This document shows, piece after piece, positions 8,927 through 18,305 of a stretch of 64,000 nt of DNA (its first letter is position 1; each line of letters starts with the position of its first letter). The translations under genes were made by a program, and so were the position numbers. The DNA comes from an uncultured Siphonobacter sp. (GTDB lineage Bacteria > Bacteroidota > Bacteroidia > Cytophagales > Spirosomataceae): contig CAJYIW010000027.1 of the NCBI GenBank assembly GCA_913775095.1, forward strand, positions 107,731-171,730. Direction: 5' to 3'. The notes under the pieces are model-generated. The model was not told where the DNA came from. It ran no database searches and saw nothing but the letters and a program-made list of their open reading frames with translations.

Positions 8927-10100
8927 ATGCCTTCACCATCTGATTTCTGGACTCATGCTTACCTAAAGCGGCATTGGTTTTCATACCGAAGAGTAAACGA
9001 ATAAGCTTAAAACGCCGGATAATGAGCTCGTACAACAACCAGCAGCCTGCGAATGTAACTCCCGCCAGAATAAAAAACTTGATGGGCCAGGCTATATTCA
9101 AAGGAGCCAGGTAATATCCGGCGGCTACGGTAATCGTCTGATGAAGAATATAAAAGGGGTAAACCGCTTCATTGGCATAGGTCAAAAACCGATTATTGAA
9201 GTTGAGGTAACAATAGCCATTTCCGAAGATGGTGAGCAGACAAACCCAGGCATTGAACGTTTTCAAGAATACATATCCAGCCCAGGCTGTGCCTTCCAGC
9301 TGCGGCTCGTCAATCCAGAAAAAAGCGTAAAGGATGGTCGTGCTGAGCAGCATCAATCCTAGGGTAAGGAATCGGTATTTGGCCAGAGTGTCCCAGAACT
9401 TCTGTTGGGTACAAAAGAGATAGCCCGTCAGGAAAAGGCTGAAGTAATGCCAGTGTTGCCTCCAGTCATGAATGAGGTTATTGGTAGTAGGAAAACGTTC
9501 ATCCCAGAGGTAATCCGCCAGCCAGTGCCATGCCGCAGGCAACAGTAACAAACAGAATGGATTGGAAAAGAATCGAGCTATCTGGCTGGTTAGCTTCTGC
9601 CCGGCGGGTTTTCGCAGGAACAGCAGGATGGGCAGGGCAAGTACGGAATAACAAAACAGATACGCCAGATACCAGAGGTGATGCCAGCTGAAATTACCTT
9701 TGGGATAGGGCTGCATCTCGAAGGTTTTCGGATAAAATTCAAGAAAGCTATAGGTTGCTCCATTACTAATCCTTTCAAAGAAAATCTGCGGCGGAACAAT
9801 AAAAAACATCCCGAAAGCGAGTGGAATAAAAATCCGTTTGGTTCGATCACCCAGAAAAGCTCCCGCTGAACGCTGGCCCAGGGCCCAGTAAACCCCCATC
9901 CCGGAAATCATGAACAGCAGGGCCATTCGCCAGGAACTGCTAAACCGCATCGGATATTCAATCAGGTGAGTCTGGATGTTATTTTTCACATGCCAGCCCC
10001 AGTAATTAAAGAACATTCCGGTGTGAAAAAAGATAAGTAACAGAAAGGCCAGGACGCGAAGCCAGTCAAGATCGTAACGACGAACGGATTGCATGAGCAT
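8925..10100 (-). CDS. Membrane acyltransferase, family 3 (OafA-like)
   Basis: A 391-residue polytopic membrane protein of about ten hydrophobic segments. The N terminus has the acyltransferase-3 signature: RRYDLDWLRVLAFLLLIFFH, with the conserved D-W-L-R and the membrane His. Such enzymes transfer acetyl or other acyl groups from the cytoplasm to extracytoplasmic glycans or other small acceptors. ATG at 10100 or 10094 are equally possible starts. The gene follows the membrane AraC-type regulator on the same strand with a 57-base gap, so that regulator may control it. The acceptor is unknown; the nearby sugar nucleotide genes make a surface glycan plausible. Confidence 0.87.
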   Translation of the reverse strand: MLMQSVRRYDLDWLRVLAFLLLIFFHTGMFFNYWGWHVKNNIQTHLIEYPMRFSSSWRMALLFMISGMGVYWALGQRSAGAFLGDRTKRIFIPLAFGMFFIVPPQIFFERISNGATYSFLEFYPKTFEMQPYPKGNFSWHHLWYLAYLFCYSVLALPILLFLRKPAGQKLTSQIARFFSNPFCLLLLPAAWHWLADYLWDERFPTTNNLIHDWRQHWHYFSLFLTGYLFCTQQKFWDTLAKYRFLTLGLMLLSTTILYAFFWIDEPQLEGTAWAGYVFLKTFNAWVCLLTIFGNGYCYLNFNNRFLTYANEAVYPFYILHQTITVAAGYYLAPLNIAWPIKFFILAGVTFAGCWLLYELIIRRFKLIRLLFGMKTNAALGKHESRNQMVKA

Positions 10101-10157
10101 TTGGGTTTTGAATGCTCAAAAGTGCTGGAATTCAACCCCTGGAAACGAATGTACAGA

Positions 10158-11330
10158 TCAGGACGACGTACCTGCCGATAGGGACGAACTTCGAAAAACG
10201 GATGGAGTCTGGCCGGTTTCCCGTTTGAAAGCACCGTTAAAGGCTGATTTTGAGTTATACCCTACCCGATCTGCGATCTCCTCAATTTTCAGGTGATTGT
10301 GCTGAGACGAGCGTAATAACTCTTTCGCTTCCCGAATGCGGTACCTGGCCAGCCATTCGAAAAAACTTAAACCCATGGCATCATTCAGTACCTGTGAAAG
10401 ATGGTGTGTGGATACTCCGAGTTGCTGAGCCAGCTTAGGTAAAGAACAGCCGGAATCCAGGTAAGGCTTCTCAGTTTTAATCAATGCCTCCAGTTTTTCC
10501 AGGGTACGTTTCTGAAGTTCGGGAGTTAAGGACGAGCGTTCATACTTGGGCCCTTCGGTAACTTCTGCCTTGAAAAATCCAGATTGCCGGGTGATGGTAA
10601 AACTGGTAGCATAGATCACAAAAGCCATATGAGCAACGACCAGATGATCCCCCAAGTCACTATCGAAGGTCAGTCGCGTGGTTAGGTAAACCACGACGAT
10701 TAAGGTCAGATGAAACATGAAGTTGCGGAACCAGCGTAAATCCGAGGGTTGATTAGACCACAGGGAAAGCTGATTCTGCCTAAAGGCCCTGTGAATCTCC
10801 TTCCAGTCCAGAAACAGGTAAATAATCATGCTGATTCCGGTGAATTCATTGATGTGCCACTTGGGCCAAAACATCCAGTTTTCCCCATAAGACTCGAAGG
10901 ACGGCTGGGGCACTTCCGGGTGAAAAGCTCCTAAGAAGGCTTCATATTTCAGACTCAGCGGCTGTGGGTACCACATCAGTACCATGTAGATCAGATAGAT
11001 AGCCGAAGGCAAAAAATGCCAGGCTTCCCTCCAATACCAGGTTTTTCGTAAACTCGTCCGGAAATAGAGATATAGACAGGGAAAGATAATCAGATTAAGA
11101 GGTTCCGTAGAATCAACGAGCCACAGTACCTGAACCATGTAATTCGTATACCCCAGCCATACATCGCTCATCAATAGAGTCATGGATAGCAACGCAAGGC
11201 CCAGAAAGCGATTGGGAAATGGTTTGCCTTTGCCGGGAGTAAGGAAAAAATAAACCAGAAACCCACCCTGGATGATACCCAGCAGGATGAAAATGGCGAA
11301 CAGGTCGATATGCGGTTGTAGATCGGGCAT
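10158..11330 (-). CDS. Membrane-bound AraC-family transcriptional regulator
   Basis: A 390-residue protein. Residues 1-245 hold about seven hydrophobic segments (starting DLFAIFILLGIIQGGFLVYF), and the C-terminal ~100 residues form a double helix-turn-helix AraC domain (LAQQLGVSTHHLSQVL and IEEIADRVGYNSKSAFNGAF). This fusion of a 7TM-like sensor with an AraC domain is common in Bacteroidota, where DNA binding is tethered to the membrane. The ligand is not predictable. The start codon lies directly after the T tract of the rfbA terminator, so its promoter must lie within or upstream of that hairpin. The acyltransferase gene downstream is the likeliest partner. Confidence 0.9.
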   Translation of the reverse strand: MPDLQPHIDLFAIFILLGIIQGGFLVYFFLTPGKGKPFPNRFLGLALLSMTLLMSDVWLGYTNYMVQVLWLVDSTEPLNLIIFPCLYLYFRTSLRKTWYWREAWHFLPSAIYLIYMVLMWYPQPLSLKYEAFLGAFHPEVPQPSFESYGENWMFWPKWHINEFTGISMIIYLFLDWKEIHRAFRQNQLSLWSNQPSDLRWFRNFMFHLTLIVVVYLTTRLTFDSDLGDHLVVAHMAFVIYATSFTITRQSGFFKAEVTEGPKYERSSLTPELQKRTLEKLEALIKTEKPYLDSGCSLPKLAQQLGVSTHHLSQVLNDAMGLSFFEWLARYRIREAKELLRSSQHNHLKIEEIADRVGYNSKSAFNGAFKRETGQTPSVFRSSSLSAGTSS

Positions 11331-11357
11331 AAAAAAAGCCTACCTGACGGTAGGCTA
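11331..11357 (-). terminator. Intrinsic terminator after rfbA (minus strand)
   Basis: On the minus strand AGCCTACC pairs with GGTAGGCT around a GTCA loop and is followed by seven T. It lies between rfbA and the AraC-type gene. Confidence 0.8.
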
Positions 11358-11377
11358 CGAAGCTACAAAAGGTTTGC

Positions 11378-12238
11378 TTACTTAAGCAAGTTGAGCAGAT
11401 ACTTGCCATAGCCACTTTTGACGAGTGGTTTGGCAATCTCCTCGAGTTTGGCTTTGTCGATGAAGCCCATGCGGTAGGCCACTTCCTCGATACATCCGAT
11501 CTTGAGGCCCTGCCGCTCTTCAATGACTTCTACAAACTGACCCGCCTGCATCAGCGAAGCAAACGTACCCGTGTCCAGCCAGGCCGTTCCCCGGTCCAGC
11601 ACGCCTACCTTCAGCTTGCCTTTTTCCAGGTACACCCGGTTGATGTCGGTAATCTCCAGCTCACCCCGGGGACTTGGCTCAATGGCTTTGGCAATCTCCA
11701 CGACCTCGTTGTCGTAGAAGTACAGCCCCGGAACGGCGTAGTTACTCTTGGGCTGCTCGGGTTTCTCTTCGATGCTCAGTACGTTAAAGGCTTCATCGAA
11801 CTCCACCACTCCGTACCGCTCGGGATCGTGCACCTGATAGGCATACACCACACCTCCGTCGGGATCGTTATTGGCCTGCAACAGCTTCGACAGACCTGAG
11901 CCGTAGAAGATGTTATCGCCCAGAATCAGAGCTACCTTATCCTCGCCAATGAACTCTTCGCCAATGATAAAGGCCTGAGCCAGCCCGTCCGGACTCGGCT
12001 GCACGGCGTAGGTAAACTCACAACCCAGCCGGCTGCCATCGCCCAGCAGTTTCTCAAAGTGCGGCAGATCGTGGGGCGTCGAGATGATGAGAATCTCTTT
12101 AATGCCCGCCAGCATCAGAATCGACAGCGGGTAATAGATCATTGGTTTGTCGTAAACCGGCATGAGCTGCTTGGAGACGGCCAGCGTCAGCGGATGCAAA
12201 CGGGTGCCGGAACCCCCGGCCAGTATAATTCCTTTCAT
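11378..12238 (-). CDS. rfbA: Glucose-1-phosphate thymidylyltransferase
   Basis: A 286-residue RmlA-type nucleotidyltransferase that makes dTDP-glucose from dTTP and glucose-1-phosphate, the first step of dTDP-deoxysugar synthesis. The nucleotide-binding start [16 protein letters not shown] is complete, as are [18 protein letters not shown] and the C-terminal segment ending near KSGYGKYLL. Length matches RmlA (about 290). It follows rfbB on the same strand with a 90-base gap that holds an inverted repeat. rfbC and rfbD, needed for dTDP-rhamnose, are not in this window; the ketoisomerase and aminotransferase at 26.7 kb suggest another end product. Confidence 0.97.
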   Translation of the reverse strand: MKGIILAGGSGTRLHPLTLAVSKQLMPVYDKPMIYYPLSILMLAGIKEILIISTPHDLPHFEKLLGDGSRLGCEFTYAVQPSPDGLAQAFIIGEEFIGEDKVALILGDNIFYGSGLSKLLQANNDPDGGVVYAYQVHDPERYGVVEFDEAFNVLSIEEKPEQPKSNYAVPGLYFYDNEVVEIAKAIEPSPRGELEITDINRVYLEKGKLKVGVLDRGTAWLDTGTFASLMQAGQFVEVIEERQGLKIGCIEEVAYRMGFIDKAKLEEIAKPLVKSGYGKYLLNLLK

Positions 12239-12261
12239 CGGTTGAGTTTTGAATGCCTGAA

Positions 12262-12323
12262 TGAGTGAAGGAGTGAATGAAGGATAGAAAGTCCTATTCC
12301 CTCATTCCTTCCTTCACTCCTTC
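12262..12323. repeat. Imperfect inverted repeat related to the one at 52.95 kb
   Basis: The left arm GAAGGAGTGAATGAAGGATA and the right arm (reverse complement GAAGGAGTGAAGGAAGGAAT) form an imperfect hairpin between rfbB and rfbA. The core GAAGGAGTGAATGA is shared exactly with the perfect inverted repeat at 52951-53004. In RNA it could act as an intra-operon processing or attenuation hairpin. Confidence 0.7.
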
Positions 12324-12327
12324 TAAA

Positions 12328-13386
12328 TTAACGTTGTGCGTACATGCTATCGTAATACTTCTGGTAGCTGCCCGAGGTGACTTCTTCCAGCCACTCGGGG
12401 TTGGAGAGATACCACTCCACGGTCTGAGCCAGTCCTTCTTCGAAGGTAACCGAGGGCTGCCAGCCCAGCTCGTTCATGATCTTGTGAGCATCGATGGCGT
12501 AACGCAGATCGTGACCGGCCCGGTCGGTGACGTAAGTAATGAGTCCTTTGGCCGTACCAGCGGGGCGACCCAGCTGGTCATCCATGATCTCGCACAGCAG
12601 GTGCACCAGATCAATGTTTTTCCACTCGTTGAACCCACCGATGTTATAGGTTTCACCGGCTTTACCCTGATGGAAGACCACATCAATGGCCCGGGCGTGA
12701 TCCTTGACAAACAGCCAGTCCCGCACGTTTTCGCCCTTGCCGTAGACGGGCAGGGGTTTACCGTGTAAGATGTTGTGAATCATCAGGGGAATCAGCTTCT
12801 CGGGGAAGTGGTTGGGACCGTAGTTATTCGAGCAGTTGGTCAGCACAAAGGGAATGCCGTAGGTATTGCCGTAGGCCCGAACGAAGTGATCGGAAGAGGC
12901 CTTGGAAGCCGAATAGGGCGAACGGGGATCGTAGGGCGTAGTCTCCAGGAAAAACTCGTCGGGATTGTGCAGCTCGCCGTAGACCTCATCGGTCGAGACG
13001 TGGTAGAACAGGTGACGGGAATAGTCGTCTTTCCAGGCTTTGCGGGCGGCGTTCAAGAGATTAACCGTGCCCACAACGTTGGTTAAAACGAAAGCCATGG
13101 GATCGGAAATCGAGCGGTCGACGTGGCTTTCAGCGGCCAGGTGAATTACGCCGTAAAAATCGTGCTCGGCAAACAGGGCGTCCAGCACGTCGGCCTCCCG
13201 CAGGTCGGCTTTGACGAAGTGGTAGTTGGACTCGTTTTCGATGTCCTTCAAATTAGCCAGGTTGCCGGCATAGGTCAGGGCATCCAGGTTATACACTTCG
13301 TAGACCTCCTTGTACTGAGTCACGAACCGACGCACCACGTGCGAGCCAATGAAGCCCGCTCCGCCCGTAATTAATATTTTTTTCAT
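12328..13386 (-). CDS. rfbB: dTDP-glucose 4,6-dehydratase
   Basis: A 352-residue extended short-chain dehydrogenase that turns dTDP-glucose into dTDP-4-keto-6-deoxyglucose. The NAD-binding motif GGAGFIGSH is at residues 8-16. The dehydratase signature STDEVYGEL follows, then the catalytic YSASKASSDH (Tyr-x-x-x-Lys) and TNCSNNYGP. Length matches RmlB. It lies between galE and rfbA, all on the minus strand, forming a sugar-nucleotide operon. The product can feed several deoxysugar branches, including the amino-sugar branch suggested by the genes at 26.7 kb. Confidence 0.97.
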   Translation of the reverse strand: MKKILITGGAGFIGSHVVRRFVTQYKEVYEVYNLDALTYAGNLANLKDIENESNYHFVKADLREADVLDALFAEHDFYGVIHLAAESHVDRSISDPMAFVLTNVVGTVNLLNAARKAWKDDYSRHLFYHVSTDEVYGELHNPDEFFLETTPYDPRSPYSASKASSDHFVRAYGNTYGIPFVLTNCSNNYGPNHFPEKLIPLMIHNILHGKPLPVYGKGENVRDWLFVKDHARAIDVVFHQGKAGETYNIGGFNEWKNIDLVHLLCEIMDDQLGRPAGTAKGLITYVTDRAGHDLRYAIDAHKIMNELGWQPSVTFEEGLAQTVEWYLSNPEWLEEVTSGSYQKYYDSMYAQR

Positions 13387-13432
13387 ACGTATAAGGGAAT
13401 ATTTTAGAATAGGCTGAACGCCTGAACGTTTC

Positions 13433-14446
13433 TTAATTAGCTAATCGCTGTTGCCAACGCCAGGCATCGGCCAGGGCCTCATCCAGCGTTTTTTCGGCTT
13501 GCCAGCCCAGCAGGTCTCTTGATTTACTCACTTCTGCGTAGATTTCCATGATGTCGCCCGCCCGACGTGGAGCAAACTCATAATTCACTTTTACGCCCGT
13601 TACCCGCTCGAACGTGTCAATCAGCTCCTGAACACTCGTGCCCGTACCCGTTCCTATGTTAAAGTAATCGTAGTAATTAGCATCATTTTGTTTCACCAGT
13701 AGTTCCAGAGCTTTTACGTGAGCTTTGGCCAGATCGACTACGTGAATGAAGTCACGAATACACGTTCCGTCGGGGGTAGCGTAATCTTTTCCGAATACCA
13801 TGAGCTTTGAGCGAATGCCAATAGCCGTTTGAGTGACGTAAGGAACCAGATTAGCCGGAACACCAATGGGCAGTTCACCAATCAAAGCTGATTCATGTGC
13901 TCCCACGGGATTGAAGTACCGCAGAGCCAGTGCCTTCAGACCCGGCTTAGCCGCTACTGTATCACGAATAATCTCCTCACCTACCTGCTTGGTATTCCCA
14001 TACGGAGAGGCCGCGGGTAATACGGGCGTTTCTTCCGTTACCGGAATGATTTCAGGCTGACCGTATACGGTGCAGGAAGAAGAAAAAACGAGGTTGGAAA
14101 TGCCGTTGGCGGTCATGGCCTCCAGTAAGGTTACCAGAGCGGAAATGTTGTTGCGGTAGTAGAGCAACGGTCTTTCAACGGATTCGCCCACGGCTTTACT
14201 CGCGGCAAAATGAATTACGCCCTGAATCTGTTCTTCCCTGAAAATTTTAGTCAGCAAGTCCGCATCATTGCAATTCGCCGAATAACTTTTGACTTTTCTT
14301 CCTAAAATGGATTCCAGACGATCTAGAACTTTAGGATCTGAATTGGAAAAATCATCCAGAATGATGGGTTCAAAGCCGGCCGCTATCAATTCTACAACGG
14401 TATGTGAACCAATAAATCCGGCTCCGCCGGTGACTAGAATGTTCAT
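13433..14446 (-). CDS. galE: UDP-glucose 4-epimerase
   Basis: A 337-residue GalE that interconverts UDP-glucose and UDP-galactose. The NAD motif GGAGFIGSH is at residues 7-15, the catalytic region shows SSSCTVYG and the YxxxK pair in SPYGNTKQ, and GTCIRDFIHVVDLAKAH and FNIGTGTGTS are typical GalE motifs. Length is standard (338). It is the first gene of the galE-rfbB-rfbA minus-strand group; a -7 element at 14479-14486 lies about 33 bases upstream. It supplies galactose for surface glycans or galactose catabolism. Confidence 0.96.
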   Translation of the reverse strand: MNILVTGGAGFIGSHTVVELIAAGFEPIILDDFSNSDPKVLDRLESILGRKVKSYSANCNDADLLTKIFREEQIQGVIHFAASKAVGESVERPLLYYRNNISALVTLLEAMTANGISNLVFSSSCTVYGQPEIIPVTEETPVLPAASPYGNTKQVGEEIIRDTVAAKPGLKALALRYFNPVGAHESALIGELPIGVPANLVPYVTQTAIGIRSKLMVFGKDYATPDGTCIRDFIHVVDLAKAHVKALELLVKQNDANYYDYFNIGTGTGTSVQELIDTFERVTGVKVNYEFAPRRAGDIMEIYAEVSKSRDLLGWQAEKTLDEALADAWRWQQRLAN

Positions 14447-14478
14447 AAATAAAGGTTTGAACGCTTTAAATTTGCCCT

Positions 14479-14486
14479 CAAAAATA
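14479..14486 (-). promoter_or_regulatory. -7 promoter element for galE
   Basis: Minus strand TATTTTTG matches TAnnTTTG exactly. The leader would be about 28 bases. A convincing -33 TTG is not seen at 19-21 bases. Confidence 0.5.
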
Positions 14487-14702
14487 GGAAAAATACAATT
14501 GACGAAACTAACGAATGGGGTTATGATTTTGTAAATGATTTCCGATAAACACCCTTTTCAGGGACTTCGCTTCCTTTCTTATCCTTTGTCGTACAAAATA
14601 TATTCGAAAGCTATCGGAATCCTTGTTAGCGAAACTGCGTTTACTGGTTTGGTGTTTTATCAGAAAAAATGTAAGTTGAATACAGAATCATACCTTTTCG
14701 AT

Positions 14703-15566
14703 ATGGATAATCGTGAACTAAAAGCTTTAGTTTCTCTGCTGGAGGATGATGATCACGAAGTTTCTTCATTAGTTGAACAGAAAATTCGCTCCCTGGGCGA
14801 CAGCATTATTCCTTTTCTGGAAGACCATTGGGAAAACTCCGGCTTTAACCCGAATGTTCAGAAACGCATTGAGGATTTAATTCACGATTTACAGTTTCGT
14901 ACCCTTACTGAACGTCTCCGAAGCTGGAAAACCAAGGGTGAGACGGATTTACTGGAGGGCCTCTGGCTCATTGCCACGTACCAGTACCCCGACCTTTCCC
15001 TGGAAAAACTCCAGCAGGATATTGATCAGATTTACTACGATGCCTGGCTGGAATTTCGTCAGGGCATGCACCCGGCCTCCCAGATTGATACCCTCAATTA
15101 CGTTTTCTTCAAGAAGCTGAAGTTTGGTGCCAACACCAAAAACTTTCATTCGGCGGCCAACTCCATGCTCAACATCGTGCTGGAAACCCACAAGGGAAAC
15201 CCCATCAGTTTGTGCGTTTTATACATGCTGGTCGGGCGACGGCTGGGGATGCCCCTGCACGGCGTAAATCTGCCAAATCTGTTTGTGCTTACCTATAAAG
15301 TCAGCGACGATACGCAGTTTTATATCAACGTTTTCAATAAAGGCCTGGTCTTTCAGCGAAAGGATATTGACAACTACCTGGCTCAGCTCAACCTGGCTCC
15401 CAACCCCATTTTTTACGAACCCTGCACCAACACCGATATCATCAAACGCGTGTTACGTAACCTGACGCTGGCTTTTGAAAAAACGGGTGATGACGAGCGG
15501 GCCCAGGAGATGAATCAGCTCATTAAAATGCTTTCTGAGCCCGAAGACTCCTTTGACCTGAATTGA
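14703..15566 (+). CDS. SirB1-type transglutaminase-like protein
   Basis: A 287-residue cytoplasmic protein. I start it at ATG 14703 (MDNRELKALVSLL); the 56 codons open upstream carry a promoter-like region and no family sequence. Residues about 140-235 show the SirB1/Transglut_core2 pattern: SMLNIVLETHKGNPISLCVL followed by GRRLGMPLHGVNLPNLFV. The family is often found near translation or signalling genes; its enzymatic activity is not established. The N-terminal 80 residues look HEAT-like and helical. The gene is convergent with the phosphopantetheinyl transferase, 54 bases away. Confidence 0.85.
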   Translation: MDNRELKALVSLLEDDDHEVSSLVEQKIRSLGDSIIPFLEDHWENSGFNPNVQKRIEDLIHDLQFRTLTERLRSWKTKGETDLLEGLWLIATYQYPDLSLEKLQQDIDQIYYDAWLEFRQGMHPASQIDTLNYVFFKKLKFGANTKNFHSAANSMLNIVLETHKGNPISLCVLYMLVGRRLGMPLHGVNLPNLFVLTYKVSDDTQFYINVFNKGLVFQRKDIDNYLAQLNLAPNPIFYEPCTNTDIIKRVLRNLTLAFEKTGDDERAQEMNQLIKMLSEPEDSFDLN

Positions 15567-15620
15567 GCGGACGGTGGGTTGCCGTTAATACAGCTACTTC
15601 GATATCGGATAACGATCCAC

Positions 15621-16256
15621 TCACTCCGCCACTACCGTCAGGATGCAATCTTCTACTTCGATTACCTCAAGGGTATAGCGTTTTTCTTCGCTTTCGGTTT
15701 TCACCCATCCCTGAATCTGAGTATCCTTTTCCTGAAAAGGCTCGATGGGAATATTTCCCTTAAAGCTGAGTTTTTTCTCGCCGTATAACTTGTATAACGC
15801 TTCCTTGGCCGTCCAGTACACCCCAAGTTTCCGTAGCTTCCGGTTGGCATGAGCGTACTCCTGTTCGCTTAGGTACTTGTGAGCTACAATGGCTAATTTT
15901 TCACTAACGGGTTCAATATCAAGACCGACCCGGGCCGTTGGATGCCAGACCACCGCCGCAAAACGCAGCGAGTGCGATAAAGAGAAATGACTGTTCGTAT
16001 TGTGAAGAAAGGGTTTATCGTAACTATCCTTTCGGATGCCGTGATACGTCTCTCCTACGGACTCCACCAGGGTTTGAATAAGAATACGACTGGCCAGAAA
16101 TTCACGCTGTTTCTGAGGGTGATGGATTTCCTGATAAGCCGCCAGATCGGCCGGGCTTCCACGAAAAGCTCGCTGTAAGTCCTCTAAATCTTCCGTAATT
16201 TCCCAAAGAGCAACCTGCCCCCGCCCATCAAAAGGCCGCATCCAAACCAATGGCAT
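15621..16256 (-). CDS. 4'-phosphopantetheinyl transferase superfamily protein
   Basis: A 211-residue Sfp-type enzyme that moves the phosphopantetheine arm of CoA onto carrier proteins. Motifs: SHFSLSHSLRFAA near residue 105, the Mg-binding GLDIEPV, and YWTAKEALYKLYG carrying the W-x-x-K-E-A core. I start it at ATG 16256 (MPLVWMRPF). The TTG eight codons upstream at 16280 falls inside a perfect -7 element (TATTTTTG) and would sit upstream of the transcription start. The enzyme would activate fatty-acid or secondary-metabolite carrier proteins; no carrier protein gene is adjacent. Confidence 0.93.
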   Translation of the reverse strand: MPLVWMRPFDGRGQVALWEITEDLEDLQRAFRGSPADLAAYQEIHHPQKQREFLASRILIQTLVESVGETYHGIRKDSYDKPFLHNTNSHFSLSHSLRFAAVVWHPTARVGLDIEPVSEKLAIVAHKYLSEQEYAHANRKLRKLGVYWTAKEALYKLYGEKKLSFKGNIPIEPFQEKDTQIQGWVKTESEEKRYTLEVIEVEDCILTVVAE

Positions 16257-16277
16257 TCGATTCTGCTTAAATTTGGA

Positions 16278-16285
16278 CAAAAATA
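16278..16285 (-). promoter_or_regulatory. -7 promoter element for the phosphopantetheinyl transferase
   Basis: Minus strand TATTTTTG, an exact TAnnTTTG match, 22 bases before the ATG at 16256. It decides the start codon by excluding the upstream TTG. Confidence 0.55.
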
Positions 16286-16469
16286 TGGATTCATCGACGG
16301 CTCCGGGAAGTATTGGTAGATAAGTTTTAGAAAATAAGCTTCCCTAAGGGGAGATTTCCCAGAGAAAAATCCATCAATTCTGTTTCGGACTGAACTTTCG
16401 TTTAGACCCGGATCAGGAGTTGCGATCGTCCTCTGGCTATTCCCTGCTGGATGAATAATACAACGAGTT

Positions 16470-17384
16470 ATGGCATTACACATTGAAAAAACCGATACAT
16501 TCGCCGGACACCGGGACGCTATTTACGCCCTTTGTCCGGCCGGAAATCCCCATCAATTTTATTCGTCGGGCAGTGACGGTATGGTCATTCGCTGGGATTT
16601 AAGCCGACCTGATCTCGGCGAACTCATTGCCCGAATCCCGGCTTCCGTGTATGCCCTCAACTACGATGACGCTACGGGCTTCCTGTGGGTCGGACAGAAT
16701 TTTGACGGCATTCATCGCATCAATTCCAGCAACAAACAGGAAGTTGATTCCATTAAACTCACGTCCTCGCCGATATTTGATATCAGGTTTTTTGAAAACC
16801 TGGCCCTGGTCGCTCAGGGAGACGGCACGGTCACCATTCTGGACCGGGAGGTTTTTCAGATTCGTAAACATTTAAAAGCCAGCGAAACTTCAGCCCGAAG
16901 CATTGACGTGAATCCACACAGCCGGGAATTTGCCGTGGGGTACAGCGATTGCACCGTCAAAATCTTTGATTTGGATACCTTAACTTTAAAATTTATTATC
17001 GCGGCTCATACGCATTCCGTATTTTCCGTTCGTTATTCACCAGATGGCCGCTTTTTATATTCCGGCGGCCGCGACGCCCACCTGAAAAGCTGGAAAGTGG
17101 GCGAGCCTTACCAATTGCACCAGGATGTGGTAGCCCACATGTTCGCCATTAATCACATTACTCACAGTCCTGATCATCAGAAACTTATAACTGCCAGCAT
17201 GGATAAAACGCTGAAAATCTGGGATGCCGGAAGTTTGCGTTTATTAAAAGTGCTGGACTGGGCCCGCTTTGCCGGACATCGTACGTCCATCAATAAGGCT
17301 CTGTGGTTACCCCTGGAATCAGGATTGATTTCCGCTTCCGACGACCGGTTGATTTCAGTCTGGAACGTAACCGAGAAGGCTTAG
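16470..17384 (+). CDS. WD40 repeat protein
   Basis: A 304-residue beta-propeller with about seven WD40 blades and no signal peptide, so likely cytoplasmic. Blades are visible as GHRDAIYALCP ... GSDGMVIRWD, HSVFSVRYSPDGRFLYSG ... LKSW, HMFAINHITHSPDHQ ... LKIWD and GHRTSINKALWLP ... ISVWN. Such propellers serve as protein-protein scaffolds; no enzymatic domain is attached. It is divergent from the phosphopantetheinyl transferase gene (about 210 bases between) and 145 bases ahead of the DivIVA-domain gene. Function beyond scaffolding is unknown. Confidence 0.9.
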   Translation: MALHIEKTDTFAGHRDAIYALCPAGNPHQFYSSGSDGMVIRWDLSRPDLGELIARIPASVYALNYDDATGFLWVGQNFDGIHRINSSNKQEVDSIKLTSSPIFDIRFFENLALVAQGDGTVTILDREVFQIRKHLKASETSARSIDVNPHSREFAVGYSDCTVKIFDLDTLTLKFIIAAHTHSVFSVRYSPDGRFLYSGGRDAHLKSWKVGEPYQLHQDVVAHMFAINHITHSPDHQKLITASMDKTLKIWDAGSLRLLKVLDWARFAGHRTSINKALWLPLESGLISASDDRLISVWNVTEKA

Positions 17385-17529
17385 TTGCTGTTATATTGGA
17401 AATTAAGCCCTCGCTGGAGGTTGAAATCTCATTCTATTGGATAATTTTGAGTACCAGAAACCTTCACTGACGAGATCAGAACAGAGGAATTACCTCTGAG
17501 CTCGAATCAAGTTATAGCCCGATACAACC

Positions 17530-18300
17530 ATGAAATTTACACCACTTGATATTCGCAAGCAATCGTTTGAACGCGTGTTTCGGGGCTATGATAAAGATGC
17601 CGTCGATGCCTTTCTGTCTTCTGTTTCACAGGAATGGGAACGCCTGCTGGACGAAAATCGACTTCTTCATGAACGCATTGAGCGTACGGAGAATGACTTC
17701 AGCAAACTGAAAGCTCTCGAAAATACACTTTATAAAACGCTTCAGACGGCTCAGACGACCAGTCAGGAAATGGCGGTAAAAGCTCAGGAAGAGTCTAATA
17801 AACGAGTGGTGGAAGCCAATCAGCAGGCCGAAGATTCCCTGGCCAAAGCTCGTAAAGACGCCAATATGCTGTTAATGAACGCGGAAAATAAGGCCCGCTA
17901 CATCATTGAGGAAGCGGAAAATGAGTTAAAAGGCCTCGAACGGGACATCAAGGCCATGGAGAAATCCAAAGAGACCCTCATTGCTCAGCTGAAAGGATAT
18001 GCCACTGAAACCCTGGAGCGTCTGCAACGATTTGAAGAAAAATCACAACCGATTCCGTTCGAGCAGAAAGCCGCGGAACTTCAGGAAGTATTAGCCAGCA
18101 TTCCGAAAACGGAAGCTCTGGTCGAAAGCCCGCAGGAGGCAGAACCTGAGCCGCCGGTTGAAATTCAGGAAGAAGTACTTCCGGAAACGCCCGCAGCGGA
18201 AGTAGTAGTGGCTGAACAGGCTCCGGCCGAAGAACCCGAACAGCCAGAAAAAACGGAACCTGTCACTAAAGAAGAAGGTTCTTTCTTCGATAAGATTTAA
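17530..18300 (+). CDS. DivIVA-domain coiled-coil protein
   Basis: A 256-residue protein. The N terminus matches the DivIVA domain: FTPLDIRKQSFERVFRGYDK then VDAFL, the segment that in DivIVA/GpsB dimerises and recognises membrane. Residues about 30-180 are a long coiled coil rich in Glu, Lys and Ala. The C-terminal 75 residues are Pro/Glu-rich and probably disordered, ending in SFFDKI. DivIVA proteins organise poles and septa in Gram-positives; shorter relatives occur in Bacteroidota with an undefined role. folB follows 31 bases later after a short hairpin. Confidence 0.88.
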   Translation: MKFTPLDIRKQSFERVFRGYDKDAVDAFLSSVSQEWERLLDENRLLHERIERTENDFSKLKALENTLYKTLQTAQTTSQEMAVKAQEESNKRVVEANQQAEDSLAKARKDANMLLMNAENKARYIIEEAENELKGLERDIKAMEKSKETLIAQLKGYATETLERLQRFEEKSQPIPFEQKAAELQEVLASIPKTEALVESPQEAEPEPPVEIQEEVLPETPAAEVVVAEQAPAEEPEQPEKTEPVTKEEGSFFDKI

Positions 18301-18305
18301 TCATC

